The position numbers were made by a program, and so were the translations under genes. The notes under the pieces were generated by a model that saw nothing but the letters and a program-made list of their open reading frames with translations, searched no databases and was not told the origin of the DNA. A stretch of 64,000 nucleotides of DNA from an uncultured Pirellula sp. (GTDB taxonomy: Bacteria; Planctomycetota; Planctomycetia; Pirellulales; Pirellulaceae), in NCBI GenBank assembly GCA_903858115.1, contig CAIOHR010000306.1, positions 19,583-83,582 of the forward strand, given 5' to 3'. Shown here piece by piece: positions 35,358-43,822 of this stretch (its first letter is position 1; every line of letters starts with the position of its first letter).

Positions 35358-38219
35358 ATGGCTGCAACAGAAGCAGTTTCGAAGAAACGTAAATATGCTC
35401 CAGCGATCGGCCCGAAGCTCAAGAAGCTTTTCTATGTCGTTTTAGCCATCCTGTCTTTGCTCGGAGCAAATTCACTTTATCTGGCGACGATTACGTTTTT
35501 AGAGTGGCAACGGGGCGAGTCCTATCAGAACCAGTTTTATATGGCTATGTTCCTTGGCCATATCGTGGTTGGGCTTATCTTCCTTGTCCCGTTTCTTTTG
35601 TTCGGTTTGATCCACTTGTTCACTTCGCGAAAGAGGAAGAACAAGCGTGCGATACGGGTTGGGTACGCCCTCTTTGCCATTAGTATTGTGGTGCTCGTGA
35701 CCGGATTGCTATTGGTCAGAGTCGGTGACATTTTCGATCTGAAACAACCGACCACGCGATCGATTGTCTATTGGTTGCACGTATTGAGTCCAGTCGTTGC
35801 GATATGGCTGTATTGGTTGCATCGGTTGGTGGGTCAGAAGATCAAATGGAAGATCGGTGTCACCTACGGAGCCATCGCGGTGGCTTCGGTCGCGGTGATG
35901 GTTTCGATGCACACCCAGGATCCCCGCGAGTGGAACAAGACTGGATCGCCAGAAGGGGTTAAGTACTTTGAGCCTTCGCTGGCGAGGACAGCGAACGGCG
36001 CTTTTATCTCAGCCAGCGTACTCGATAATGATGAGTATTGTTTGTCATGTCACGAAGATGCGTACAAGAGTTGGAGTCACAGCGCTCACCATTTTAGCTC
36101 TTTCAATAACCCCGCTTACTTGGTCAGCGTGCGGGAGACTCGCGAAGCGTCGATGAAGCGAGATGGAAATGTCAAAGCGTCTCGATGGTGCGCGGGTTGC
36201 CATGACCCCGTTCCATTCTTTAGCGGTGCGTTCGACGATCCGCGTTTTGATGATGTCAAACATCCAACCTCCCAAGCGGGCATCACATGCACGGTGTGCC
36301 ATGCGATCACCAATATCAACTCGACGCGTGGCAATGCAGACTTCACCATCGAGGAGCCATTGCACTATCCCTTTGCGACGAGCGAGAACCCGTTGTTGCA
36401 ATGGGTCAATCATCAGTTGATCAAGGCCAAGCCAGCGTTTCACAAAAAGACCTTCCTCAAAGATTTTCACAAGACATCGGAGTTTTGCTCCGCGTGTCAT
36501 AAGGTGCACCTACCTTATGCGCTCAATCACTACAAAGATTTCTTGCGTGGACAAAACCATTACGATTCGTGGTTGTTGAGCGGCGTTTCTGGGCACGGTT
36601 CGCGAAGCTTTTACTATCCCGATCAAGCTCAAAAGGCGTGTGCAGGGTGTCATATGCCATTGGAGGAATCCAAAGACTTTGGAGCCAAACAGTTTGCAGG
36701 TCCGGATAGCAAGTTCTCGATTCACGATCATACTTTTGCGAGTGGAAACACAGGCTTACCCTTCCTAAGAGGCTTTTACGATGAAGTGGAGGGGAAACAC
36801 AAAAAGTTTCTCGAGGGATCGTTGCGTGTAGACATCTTCGGCGTCAAGGAAGAAGGCAAAGTTGACGGAAAGCTCCTTGGCCCGATTCGACCTGTAGTTC
36901 CGACCTTGAAGCGAGGTGAAAATTATTTGTTGGAAGCGGTAGTTCGAACCCTAAAGGTAGGACACGAGTTTACTCAAGGGACCGTGGACTCGAACGAAGT
37001 GTGGCTTGAGGTCACGTTGACGAATGGAGACCGCGTCGTCGGAAAGAGTGGTGGCATGGACGCGCAAGGGGAAGTCGACAAACGATCCCACTTTGTGAAC
37101 GTCTTCATGCTGAACAAAGACGGGGATCGCATCAATAGACGAAACGCCCAAGAAATCTTTACCCCACTTTACAACCATCAAATACCACCAGGAGCAGGAC
37201 AAGTAGCTCATTATGCATTCCGAGTTCCCGAGGAAATCGAAGGAACGCTAACGGCAACAGTGAAACTGCAGTATCGCAAATTCGATCATGGGTACATGGA
37301 GATCGTCCACAAAAGGCTTCGCGAAGCTCATGGAATTGTGGATCCAAACTTGGATGCAGGGATCAATGTTGCGAACTCCGGCCTGAAGGAAGATGGCACT
37401 TACTACAATAACCTGCCAGTCCTGACGTTGGCTTCTGATACTGTAACATTTCCGATCGAAAGCACTTCGGTAGAAGGCAAAGCGAGCGAACTACCTCCGC
37501 AAGAGTCGAAGATTCCAGAATGGCAACGATGGAATGATTATGGCATCGGACTCTTTTTGGAGGGCAAGGCTGAGTTGAAACAAGCGGAGCATGCATTCAT
37601 GCAAGTAGAGCAATTGAAGCGATTCGATGGCCCATTGAATTTGGCACGTGTGTATTTGCGAGAAGGGCGCATCGATGAAGCGGCGGATGCAATTCAGCGA
37701 GCAGCATTGGCCACTGAGCCGAAAGCACCGGAATGGACACTCGCGTGGTTTAGCGGTCAGGTGAACCGAGAGCAAGGAAGGCTTGTCGAGGCGGAATCGA
37801 ATTTCCGTGCCATTGTCGATCAGTCCACCGAGGAGCGAACCAAACGTGGATTCGATTTTAGTCGTGACATCGAAGTGCTGAACGCGCTCGGTCGGACATT
37901 GTTCGATCGTAGTGAACAGATGCGACTCGATTCGCAAAAAGACGACCGAAAGAAATTGTTGGACGATGCGGCGAAGCAGTTTGAGCGGACACTCGCGATC
38001 GATTCCGAGAATGTAAACGCTCATTACAATCTCGGGTTGATTTATGCTGAGATGGGTAAGTCCGAGCTTGAAAAGAAACACAAAGCGCTGCATCTGCGTT
38101 ACAAACCAGATGACAACGCCCAGGGGCTCGCCGTTCGAAAGGCCCGCGAAAAGTATCCGGACGCGAACTTGGCCGCCGAGTCGCTGGTGATTTATCCACT
38201 CCAACAAGAATCTCCATAG
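35358..38219 (+). CDS. Membrane-anchored pentaheme cytochrome c with TPR tail
   Basis: A 953-residue protein 7 bp after the propeller gene. Five hydrophobic segments lie within residues ~20-190 (first LFYVVLAILSLLGANSLYLA, last VTYGAIAVASVAVMVSM). A periplasmic multiheme domain with five CxxCH motifs follows (CLSCH, CAGCH, CTVCH, CSACH, CAGCH, ~225-435), with the WSHSAHHFSSF spacing of the cytochrome c554/NrfB-like class. A beta-rich domain spans ~490-690. The C-terminal ~730-940 has TPR-type repeats (NVNAHYNLGLIYAEMGKSELE). I infer that the N-terminal helices take electrons from membrane quinols and the hemes pass them outward. The TPR part would scaffold the neighbouring FG-GAP proteins. 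The terminal acceptor is unknown. Confidence 0.85.
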   Translation: MAATEAVSKKRKYAPAIGPKLKKLFYVVLAILSLLGANSLYLATITFLEWQRGESYQNQFYMAMFLGHIVVGLIFLVPFLLFGLIHLFTSRKRKNKRAIRVGYALFAISIVVLVTGLLLVRVGDIFDLKQPTTRSIVYWLHVLSPVVAIWLYWLHRLVGQKIKWKIGVTYGAIAVASVAVMVSMHTQDPREWNKTGSPEGVKYFEPSLARTANGAFISASVLDNDEYCLSCHEDAYKSWSHSAHHFSSFNNPAYLVSVRETREASMKRDGNVKASRWCAGCHDPVPFFSGAFDDPRFDDVKHPTSQAGITCTVCHAITNINSTRGNADFTIEEPLHYPFATSENPLLQWVNHQLIKAKPAFHKKTFLKDFHKTSEFCSACHKVHLPYALNHYKDFLRGQNHYDSWLLSGVSGHGSRSFYYPDQAQKACAGCHMPLEESKDFGAKQFAGPDSKFSIHDHTFASGNTGLPFLRGFYDEVEGKHKKFLEGSLRVDIFGVKEEGKVDGKLLGPIRPVVPTLKRGENYLLEAVVRTLKVGHEFTQGTVDSNEVWLEVTLTNGDRVVGKSGGMDAQGEVDKRSHFVNVFMLNKDGDRINRRNAQEIFTPLYNHQIPPGAGQVAHYAFRVPEEIEGTLTATVKLQYRKFDHGYMEIVHKRLREAHGIVDPNLDAGINVANSGLKEDGTYYNNLPVLTLASDTVTFPIESTSVEGKASELPPQESKIPEWQRWNDYGIGLFLEGKAELKQAEHAFMQVEQLKRFDGPLNLARVYLREGRIDEAADAIQRAALATEPKAPEWTLAWFSGQVNREQGRLVEAESNFRAIVDQSTEERTKRGFDFSRDIEVLNALGRTLFDRSEQMRLDSQKDDRKKLLDDAAKQFERTLAIDSENVNAHYNLGLIYAEMGKSELEKKHKALHLRYKPDDNAQGLAVRKAREKYPDANLAAESLVIYPLQQESP

Positions 38220-38223
38220 TACT

Positions 38224-40095
38224 ATGTCGGTGGCTGGCCAGGATCCTTTCAACGAAGAGCATGACGATGCTCCTGAACGGGACGACGACTCGGTGATCGG
38301 CCGCGCGTTTCTCGGATCGATCGCGATCTTCGCATGCCTCGGATTGATCCTCGGTACATCGTATTACTTTTTAAGGGGCACTAAGAAAGTGGAGATAGCG
38401 GTTGCTGAACCCATCTCACTGCCCGAGCGTCGAGAGATGCCAACGGCAGTTGTGCCTACTGCGCAGTGGACCGATATCACCGATTCGGCCGGCATCCACT
38501 TTGTTCACAACAGTGGTGCTGCTGGTGAAAAACTATTGCCCGAGACGATGGGTGGTGGGTGTGCGTTTTTTGACTATGACGCAGATGGCGATCAGGATTT
38601 GTTGCTGGTGAACGCATGTGCTTGGCCCAACAACCGAGTAGCTAATGCTCCAGACACGACGCTCGCTCTCTTTCAAAACGATGGGACTGGCAAATTTACA
38701 GACGTGACGAAAGAGACGGGACTTGATTTATCCGTGTACGGCATGGGAGTCGCTTGCGGAGACTATGATGCCGATGGATATATCGATCTGTTCATTTCCT
38801 GTCTCGGAGAGGATCGTCTCTTTCACAACGAGAAAGGACGTTTTCGAGATGTTACGGAGCAATCGGGAGTTGGAGGAGATGCTAAAGCGTGGAGTGTTTC
38901 GAGCGGTTGGTTCGACTATGACAACGATGGCGATTTAGACTTGCTCGTCTGTCATTATGTCGAATGGACTCGCGAGTTCGATTTAGCGCAAGAGTTTCGA
39001 TTGTTGGGTGGCAAAGAGCGGGCTTATGGTGGCCCGCAACGTTTCGGTGGTTCCTTTCCATCGTTGTTTCGAAATAATGGAGGTGGTAAGTTTTCAGATG
39101 TTTCCAAAGAGGCAGGCTTCCAGGTGTTGAATCCTGCCACCTCGGTCCCGATGGGCAAGTCGCTGGGGCTCGTATTTGAAGACTTTGATAACGATGGATT
39201 TCTCGATTGTGTGATTGCAAACGATACCGTCCAGAACTTTTTGTTCCATAACCAGGGGAATGGTCAGTTTGAAGAAGTCGGAGCCATGGTTGGCGTGGCG
39301 TTCGATGCGACAGGCGCTGCACGTGGTGCGATGGGAATTGATGCGGCCGCGTTTCGAAACAATATGTCGGTCGGTATCGCGATCGGAAACTTTGCAAATG
39401 AGATGTCCGCGTTGTATGTATCGAAGGGCCGTAGTTTGCAATTTTACGATGAAGCGGTGGCCAATGGATTCGGACCAGCAACGCGACTGGAGCTGACGTT
39501 TGGCGTGTTGTTTATGGATTTTGATTTGGATGGGCGACTTGATATTTTTCAATCGAATGGACATTTAGAAGAAGACATTGCCAAAGTGCAAGCGAGTCAA
39601 CGATACGCACAGTCTCCGCAACTGTTTTGGAACGCTGGACCTGAGTTTACGACCGAGTTTGTGAAGTGCAGAGATGCAGAGACAGGTCCGGATCTTCAAA
39701 AACCGATGGTGGGACGAGGAGCGTCTTATGCAGACATCGACAATGATGGCGATTTGGATGTGATCGCCGTTGGATGTGGCCAGAAGCCAAGGTTGTTGCG
39801 AAACGATCAGAAGCTCCAGAACCACTGGATTCGTATCAAGCTCGTTGGAAAAGGATCCAATCGCGATGCGATCGGTGCGTTGGTTGAGATCCAAGTCGGT
39901 GAGAAAACGCAGAGTCGACGAGTCAATCCTACGCGGAGTTATTTGTCGCAAGTGGAGTTGCCGGTAACCTTTGGATTGGGGATGTCGGACGAGATAGATC
40001 GGATGTTGATCCATTGGCCCAACGGCAAGAAGCAGACAATTTCGAAACCTCAAGTTGACCAACTCCTGGTCATCGAGCAACCAGAACTCCAATGA
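38224..40095 (+). CDS. CRTAC1-like FG-GAP/ASPIC-UnbV protein with membrane anchor
   Basis: A 623-residue protein starting 4 bp after the cytochrome stop. A single N-terminal membrane segment (GSIAIFACLGLILGTSYYF, about 30-50) anchors it. FG-GAP/VCBS repeats span ~80-520, with Asp loops such as DYDADGDQDLLLVN, DYDADGYIDLFIS, DYDNDGDLDLLV, DFDNDGFLDCVI and DIDNDGDLDVIAVG. A C-terminal ASPIC/UnbV domain (NHWIRIKLVGKGSN to GLGMSDEIDRMLIHWPNG) closes it. The type is a large planctomycete/Acidobacteria family of unknown role, probably binding calcium and surface polymers. It ends the operon; the palindromic repeat begins 6 bp after its stop. Confidence 0.88.
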   Translation: MSVAGQDPFNEEHDDAPERDDDSVIGRAFLGSIAIFACLGLILGTSYYFLRGTKKVEIAVAEPISLPERREMPTAVVPTAQWTDITDSAGIHFVHNSGAAGEKLLPETMGGGCAFFDYDADGDQDLLLVNACAWPNNRVANAPDTTLALFQNDGTGKFTDVTKETGLDLSVYGMGVACGDYDADGYIDLFISCLGEDRLFHNEKGRFRDVTEQSGVGGDAKAWSVSSGWFDYDNDGDLDLLVCHYVEWTREFDLAQEFRLLGGKERAYGGPQRFGGSFPSLFRNNGGGKFSDVSKEAGFQVLNPATSVPMGKSLGLVFEDFDNDGFLDCVIANDTVQNFLFHNQGNGQFEEVGAMVGVAFDATGAARGAMGIDAAAFRNNMSVGIAIGNFANEMSALYVSKGRSLQFYDEAVANGFGPATRLELTFGVLFMDFDLDGRLDIFQSNGHLEEDIAKVQASQRYAQSPQLFWNAGPEFTTEFVKCRDAETGPDLQKPMVGRGASYADIDNDGDLDVIAVGCGQKPRLLRNDQKLQNHWIRIKLVGKGSNRDAIGALVEIQVGEKTQSRRVNPTRSYLSQVELPVTFGLGMSDEIDRMLIHWPNGKKQTISKPQVDQLLVIEQPELQ

Positions 40096-40100
40096 AAGTA

Positions 40101-40121
40101 GTGGATCGCTCCGTCGATCCT
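40101..40121. repeat. Palindromic repeat, right copy (GGATCGCTCCGTCGATCC core)
   Basis: Differs by one base from the left copy at 30551-30571; weak similarity continues for about 20 bp on the right (11 of 20). The stem-loop lies directly after the operon stop and could also act as a terminator. Confidence 0.7.
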
Positions 40122-40313
40122 TGGAACTCTGAAAATCCGTCGATCAGATCATAGCTCGCTTCAAATCAATTCAATATCAACCAGTCAGAAGATACCAACG
40201 GCATCACATCTATTAGCCCGTGGTTGAGTGAGGCACGAGCGACACCGGACCCAACGAAAAACATGGTTCGAATCGTGGAGGGATTTCAGCATTCGGTTGA
40301 AGACGGAAGATGG

Positions 40314-40360
40314 CATTCGGTCTCCTAAACATGATTTGAGTTTCTTAAGGCGACCGAATG
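40314..40360. repeat. Inverted repeat CATTCGGTC-N29-GACCGAATG
   Basis: Perfect 9-bp arms. A further copy of CATTCGGT precedes it at 40290-40297. It may be a remnant of a mobile element end or a structured RNA; no gene spans it. Confidence 0.45.
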
Positions 40361-40443
40361 GATTCTATGCCGCATAGCTCGATTTGCAAAATTCGTGAAT
40401 CGGTCGCTTGGAAATCGATTGCAATCAGCCATCGAAGGGCATT

Positions 40444-40542
40444 ATGTTATTGGCGTTGGTAGTTGTGGCATTGTTTACCACGACTATCGTCTATGAACAG
40501 ACGTTCGCCGTAACGATTTTGCGTCCGTCTCCACCCGAATAA
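40444..40542 (+). CDS. Possible small membrane peptide
   Basis: A 32-codon frame from ATG to TAA whose first half is one hydrophobic helix (LLALVVVALFTTTIV) followed by a short polar tail ending RPSPPE. It stops 15 bp before the next gene. No clear ribosome site is seen, so it may be chance. Confidence 0.25.
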   Translation: MLLALVVVALFTTTIVYEQTFAVTILRPSPPE

Positions 40543-40557
40543 CAAAAGAATACGAAG

Positions 40558-41555
40558 ATGTTGCAGATACTTTTTGTAGGGATTCTTCTAAGTCTTGGAA
40601 TGTTCGGTGGAGAGCATGGAATTCCGGAAATTACGCATCATTTGTCGGCAAAAGATAGAAAGGATGCCTATTTGTCGCAAGCGAATATGCAACCAAGTTC
40701 CCGGAGCACTTTCTTTAGAATCATCGAAGCAAATCTTCTAAAAGACGATCAATCGCTGAAGCTGTTGGATACTTGCGGCCCAAGAATTGAGGATGCAAGA
40801 AAGAAGTTGTTGTATTCTTGCAATCAACAAACAGACGAAGATAGCAACCTGCCGCGTAGATCTGAGTTGTTTCGATTGAACGGCGTCGAAAAAGGAAAAT
40901 ACTATTTGGCTAGTGGCGACGGAGCGAACGGTAGAGCTAAGACCATTGAGGCCGACAGAGATACGGGCCGCAGTGCATCGGGGGAACATGCAGGGGTTTG
41001 GGAGTAGAGCACATAGAGATCGAACCATTTGGGTTGCCTATAGTCGATGCATTGGGCGCAAAGTCTAGGTACTCCGATATCGACTTTTTGACTGCTAGTT
41101 GGGCTACGAAATGGAAGCCTATATTTGAGAAATCCGATAGAGATATACTTTTTTCAACATGGATCCACAAAAACGGACGGACTTCTGCGGACTTACTGTT
41201 TGACGACGCGATGGGAGGGATGCCTGTAGTGCTTCGAATGTTTTCGCTTGATGCGTCCGGTAAGAGAACCAAGGACTATTACTCTGAAACCAGGACTGAG
41301 TGGAGAAAGATTGGTGATCATTGGGTTCCCCAACGAATTGTTTCTCTAAGCAACGACAAAGGTTTTGATTCTGAATTCAAAGTAGAACTCGAGATTCTTC
41401 CGAGTTCGAAGCATGAAGATTTGATCCGGAAAGTAGAGTGGGACGAGTTTTTTCAAAACGAAAAGAGCGATTGGTTCGGTGGGATCACAAAAAGTTACAT
41501 GGAACTACGAGGCAGCAACGTATTCAACTTAAAATCAGACTCAAAGAAGAAGTGA
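40558..41555 (+). pseudogene. Frameshifted gene for an uncharacterised secreted protein
   Basis: The frame from ATG 40558 (signal-like LQILFVGILLSLGMFGG, then a helical region and GVEKGKYYLASGDGANG) runs to a stop at 41007. A frame shifted by one base carries the continuation: just before 40998 it reads YGPQCIGGTCRGLGVE and then IEPFGLPIVDALGAKSRYSD to a stop at 41555. Layout and motifs (a P-x-C, Gly-Gly, Arg, Gly pattern) resemble the intact secreted protein at 62663-63649, supporting a single ancestral gene broken near 40945-40995. Alternatives are two genes or a sequencing error. Function unknown. Confidence 0.5.
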
Positions 41556-41744
41556 TTTTGACTATGGGTCATAAGGTGCAATACTTAGGACTTGATCTGA
41601 CATTCAGTGGGATACGGTGATGTAACGTGTGCGTTGTGTCTTCATGCATTGTGGTGTCGTCGCTTCGCTCCTCAACCACTGGCTAATCGATGCGAACCCT
41701 CCGTGTGAAAAGATCGGGTGACCATTTCAAATCGTTCTTTGTAC

Positions 41745-41765
41745 TGGCAGGTTGAAAACCTGCCA
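41745..41765. terminator. Hairpin TGGCAGGTT-GAA-AACCTGCCA
   Basis: A perfect 9-bp stem and 3-nt loop in the 234-bp gap between convergent genes. It is well placed as a bidirectional terminator, though no T-run follows. The surrounding 41640-41700 sequence looks like a dispersed planctomycete repeat. Confidence 0.5.
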
Positions 41766-41789
41766 CGCGCATGACTTGTTCGATCCTTT

Positions 41790-43280
41790 CTACACTTGTT
41801 CCGGGACCACGAATGGAGCGCGGTATTCGCGTTTCAAGAATCGATTCGCTTGCTCCGATCCTTCTCCGACAAATCGCTCTGAAACAGGATCGATGAGAAG
41901 CATCTTGCTCAGTTTGAGATTCGCTTGGTTGATGTCCATCGAATGAGCCTTGAGCAAGTCACTCATTTCGCCCAAGACGACGTTCCATTCCTTCATGTCG
42001 ACGCTCTTCGCATCCGATAGCGAGAACGCTTGACCACTTTGGAATGCGATGTTGGCCATGTTACACCAACCCGTCGAGTCATGCCCCACTTGGACATCGG
42101 TGTTAAGCATGGATGACTTTCGCGCGCGAACTGCTTCAATAAAGTTCAGTTGGTGCAGTTGGCCACCACTATTGCCTGAAAACTTCTTGATCAGTTTTCC
42201 TTCGTTGTCGTACGCTGCGCCGCGGCCTCGTTGCCCTTCGAATCGACCACCTTCACAATAAGCGATATAACCGCTGCCTGGGCCGGGGACTTCGGGGGAT
42301 TTATCGCTCTTCGGATTGGCAGGAAGATTGGTCAATCCGATCACGACAGGAATCGAGCCTGTATCGAAATAGACAAAGTGCACATTCGGTGTTTCCCCTG
42401 CATCATTCCAAACGACGCGTCCACCGCCACCGAAGATGCGTTTCGGTAGAGCGACTTTATCGAGGAAGACATTGTTTCGCAAATCGTCGAGGACGTGAAC
42501 GCCCCAATTCCCCATTTCACCAGAGCCGGTGTTAAAGTCCCAGTGCCAATCGTAGTGGAATTTTTCACGCATGATCGGTCGCTCTTGCGCTGGTCCGAGC
42601 CATAGGTTGTAATCGATCTTTGGATCGATTGGCAACGGAGTGGTGCGCAATCCGATCGATTGACGGACGCCATAACGATTCACGCGTGCGGACAAGATTT
42701 TGCCCAGTGCTTTTTCTTCATGCAGAAACTTCTTGATCTCCGCTTGCATGGGGTCCGAGCGTTGTTGCGTTCCCACTTGGCAGATACGGTTGTATTTTCT
42801 TGCGGCCAGAATCGTTTGCTTTCCTTCCCATTGGCTATGGGAGAGAGGCTTCTCGACGTAGACATCTTTCCCAGCTTGCATGGCCCAAATGGCAGCGAGG
42901 CAATGCCAATGATTGCAGGCCGCCACGACGACTGCGTCGATATCTTTGTCATCGATGAGTTTTCGCAGATCCGCGTACTCTTTCCCGTCTGCGTTGTAAG
43001 TTTTCTTCGCGCTGGCAGTTTTGCTCGAGTCTGGATCGCAAAACGCAGTCATCTTGACGCCGGGCAACTTGGAGAAGGTGGACATATGTTCGCCCGCTCG
43101 CCCACCGCAGCCGATAAATCCTAGTCGGATATCATCATTTGCCATGCCGTAAGAACTGCCAGACTGAATCGCCAATGCAGTGCTCGCGATAGCGGTTGAC
43201 TTTACAAAGTTGCGACGAGTAAGTTTCAAGATTTGGTACCGTGAAAAAGTGGGAGGGATAGATGGGAGGACTATCGCCAT
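41790..43280 (-). CDS. Tat-exported Gfo/Idh/MocA-family oxidoreductase
   Basis: A 496-residue protein. The twin-arginine leader LTRRNFVKSTAIASTALAIQ precedes a Rossmann domain with IRLGFIGCGGRAGEHM, then DVYVEKPLSHSQWEGKQTI with the family's EKP motif, and a second alpha/beta dehydrogenase domain with WHWDFNTGSGEMGNWGVHV. A TTG at 43229 just before the leader is an alternative start to ATG 43280. Family members oxidise or epimerise sugars with tightly bound NAD(P); exported forms carry the cofactor folded. The gene stands alone and converges with the broken secreted-protein gene. Substrate unknown. Confidence 0.9.
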   Translation of the reverse strand: MAIVLPSIPPTFSRYQILKLTRRNFVKSTAIASTALAIQSGSSYGMANDDIRLGFIGCGGRAGEHMSTFSKLPGVKMTAFCDPDSSKTASAKKTYNADGKEYADLRKLIDDKDIDAVVVAACNHWHCLAAIWAMQAGKDVYVEKPLSHSQWEGKQTILAARKYNRICQVGTQQRSDPMQAEIKKFLHEEKALGKILSARVNRYGVRQSIGLRTTPLPIDPKIDYNLWLGPAQERPIMREKFHYDWHWDFNTGSGEMGNWGVHVLDDLRNNVFLDKVALPKRIFGGGGRVVWNDAGETPNVHFVYFDTGSIPVVIGLTNLPANPKSDKSPEVPGPGSGYIAYCEGGRFEGQRGRGAAYDNEGKLIKKFSGNSGGQLHQLNFIEAVRARKSSMLNTDVQVGHDSTGWCNMANIAFQSGQAFSLSDAKSVDMKEWNVVLGEMSDLLKAHSMDINQANLKLSKMLLIDPVSERFVGEGSEQANRFLKREYRAPFVVPEQV

Positions 43281-43351
43281 ATTATAACTACAATCTTACA
43301 CGCTTGGTAAATCGACATTAACGGGACGGATCTTCCGCAGCAAGAATACGA

Positions 43352-43819
43352 ATGGATGACGAACTAGAAAAAACGACGTACCACGAGGCAGGACATTGCG
43401 TCATGGCCGTCCTGTGCGGCGCCGAAGTTGGGCGAGCGACGATAGCACCGGAGGAAGATGGATTTCATGGGATTGTCGAGATTTACTGGCCGAGCGGCTC
43501 CTCCATGGCAGACCAACTCTCCGTAGCGATGGCTGGTCCGGTAGCGGAAATGATTTTTTCCGGGGAACCGTATCACCCCGGTTTTGTGCCGGAATGGGCC
43601 CACGATTGGAAGCAAGCTTGGAAAATCTGCCGCCCCAGGACTCGCAATGATAGAGAGTGCCTCCAACTGCTAGAGCAGTCTGTTGCTAAAATCTATAAAA
43701 CGTTCTCGACGGATCATTGGTGGGCCGCGATCGCTGCTGTTAGCGATCTCCTAGCGGCGCATGATGAAATCGAGCATGATGATATCGCTTACGAAGTTCA
43801 CCATTGGATCAAAGGATAA
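43352..43819 (+). CDS. Stand-alone M41-like peptidase-domain protein (HEAGH)
   Basis: A 155-residue protein whose N-terminus carries HEAGH (11-15), the zinc motif of FtsH-type M41 peptidases, within TTYHEAGHCVMAVLCG. A MADQLSVAMAGPVAEMIFSG segment follows, matching the FtsH helices after the motif. There is no AAA+ ATPase domain or membrane segment. Such small proteins are found in planctomycetes and elsewhere without known substrate. It precedes a sugar isomerase gene by 3 bp, so they are one operon. Without an ATPase it would act on unfolded or small substrates, or have a non-proteolytic role. Confidence 0.75.
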   Translation: MDDELEKTTYHEAGHCVMAVLCGAEVGRATIAPEEDGFHGIVEIYWPSGSSMADQLSVAMAGPVAEMIFSGEPYHPGFVPEWAHDWKQAWKICRPRTRNDRECLQLLEQSVAKIYKTFSTDHWWAAIAAVSDLLAAHDEIEHDDIAYEVHHWIKG

Positions 43820-43822
43820 TCG

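Larger units (their letters stand above)
40096..40557. other. 462-bp gene-poor stretch
   Basis: Holds the right palindromic repeat (40101-40121), a long inverted repeat (40314-40360), and a possible 32-codon membrane peptide (40444-40542). Nothing else readable is seen. Confidence 0.5.

Noticed and set aside
37491..38252. Leftward 253-codon frame opposite the cytochrome TPR tail
   Set aside because: Shadow of the TPR coding strand.
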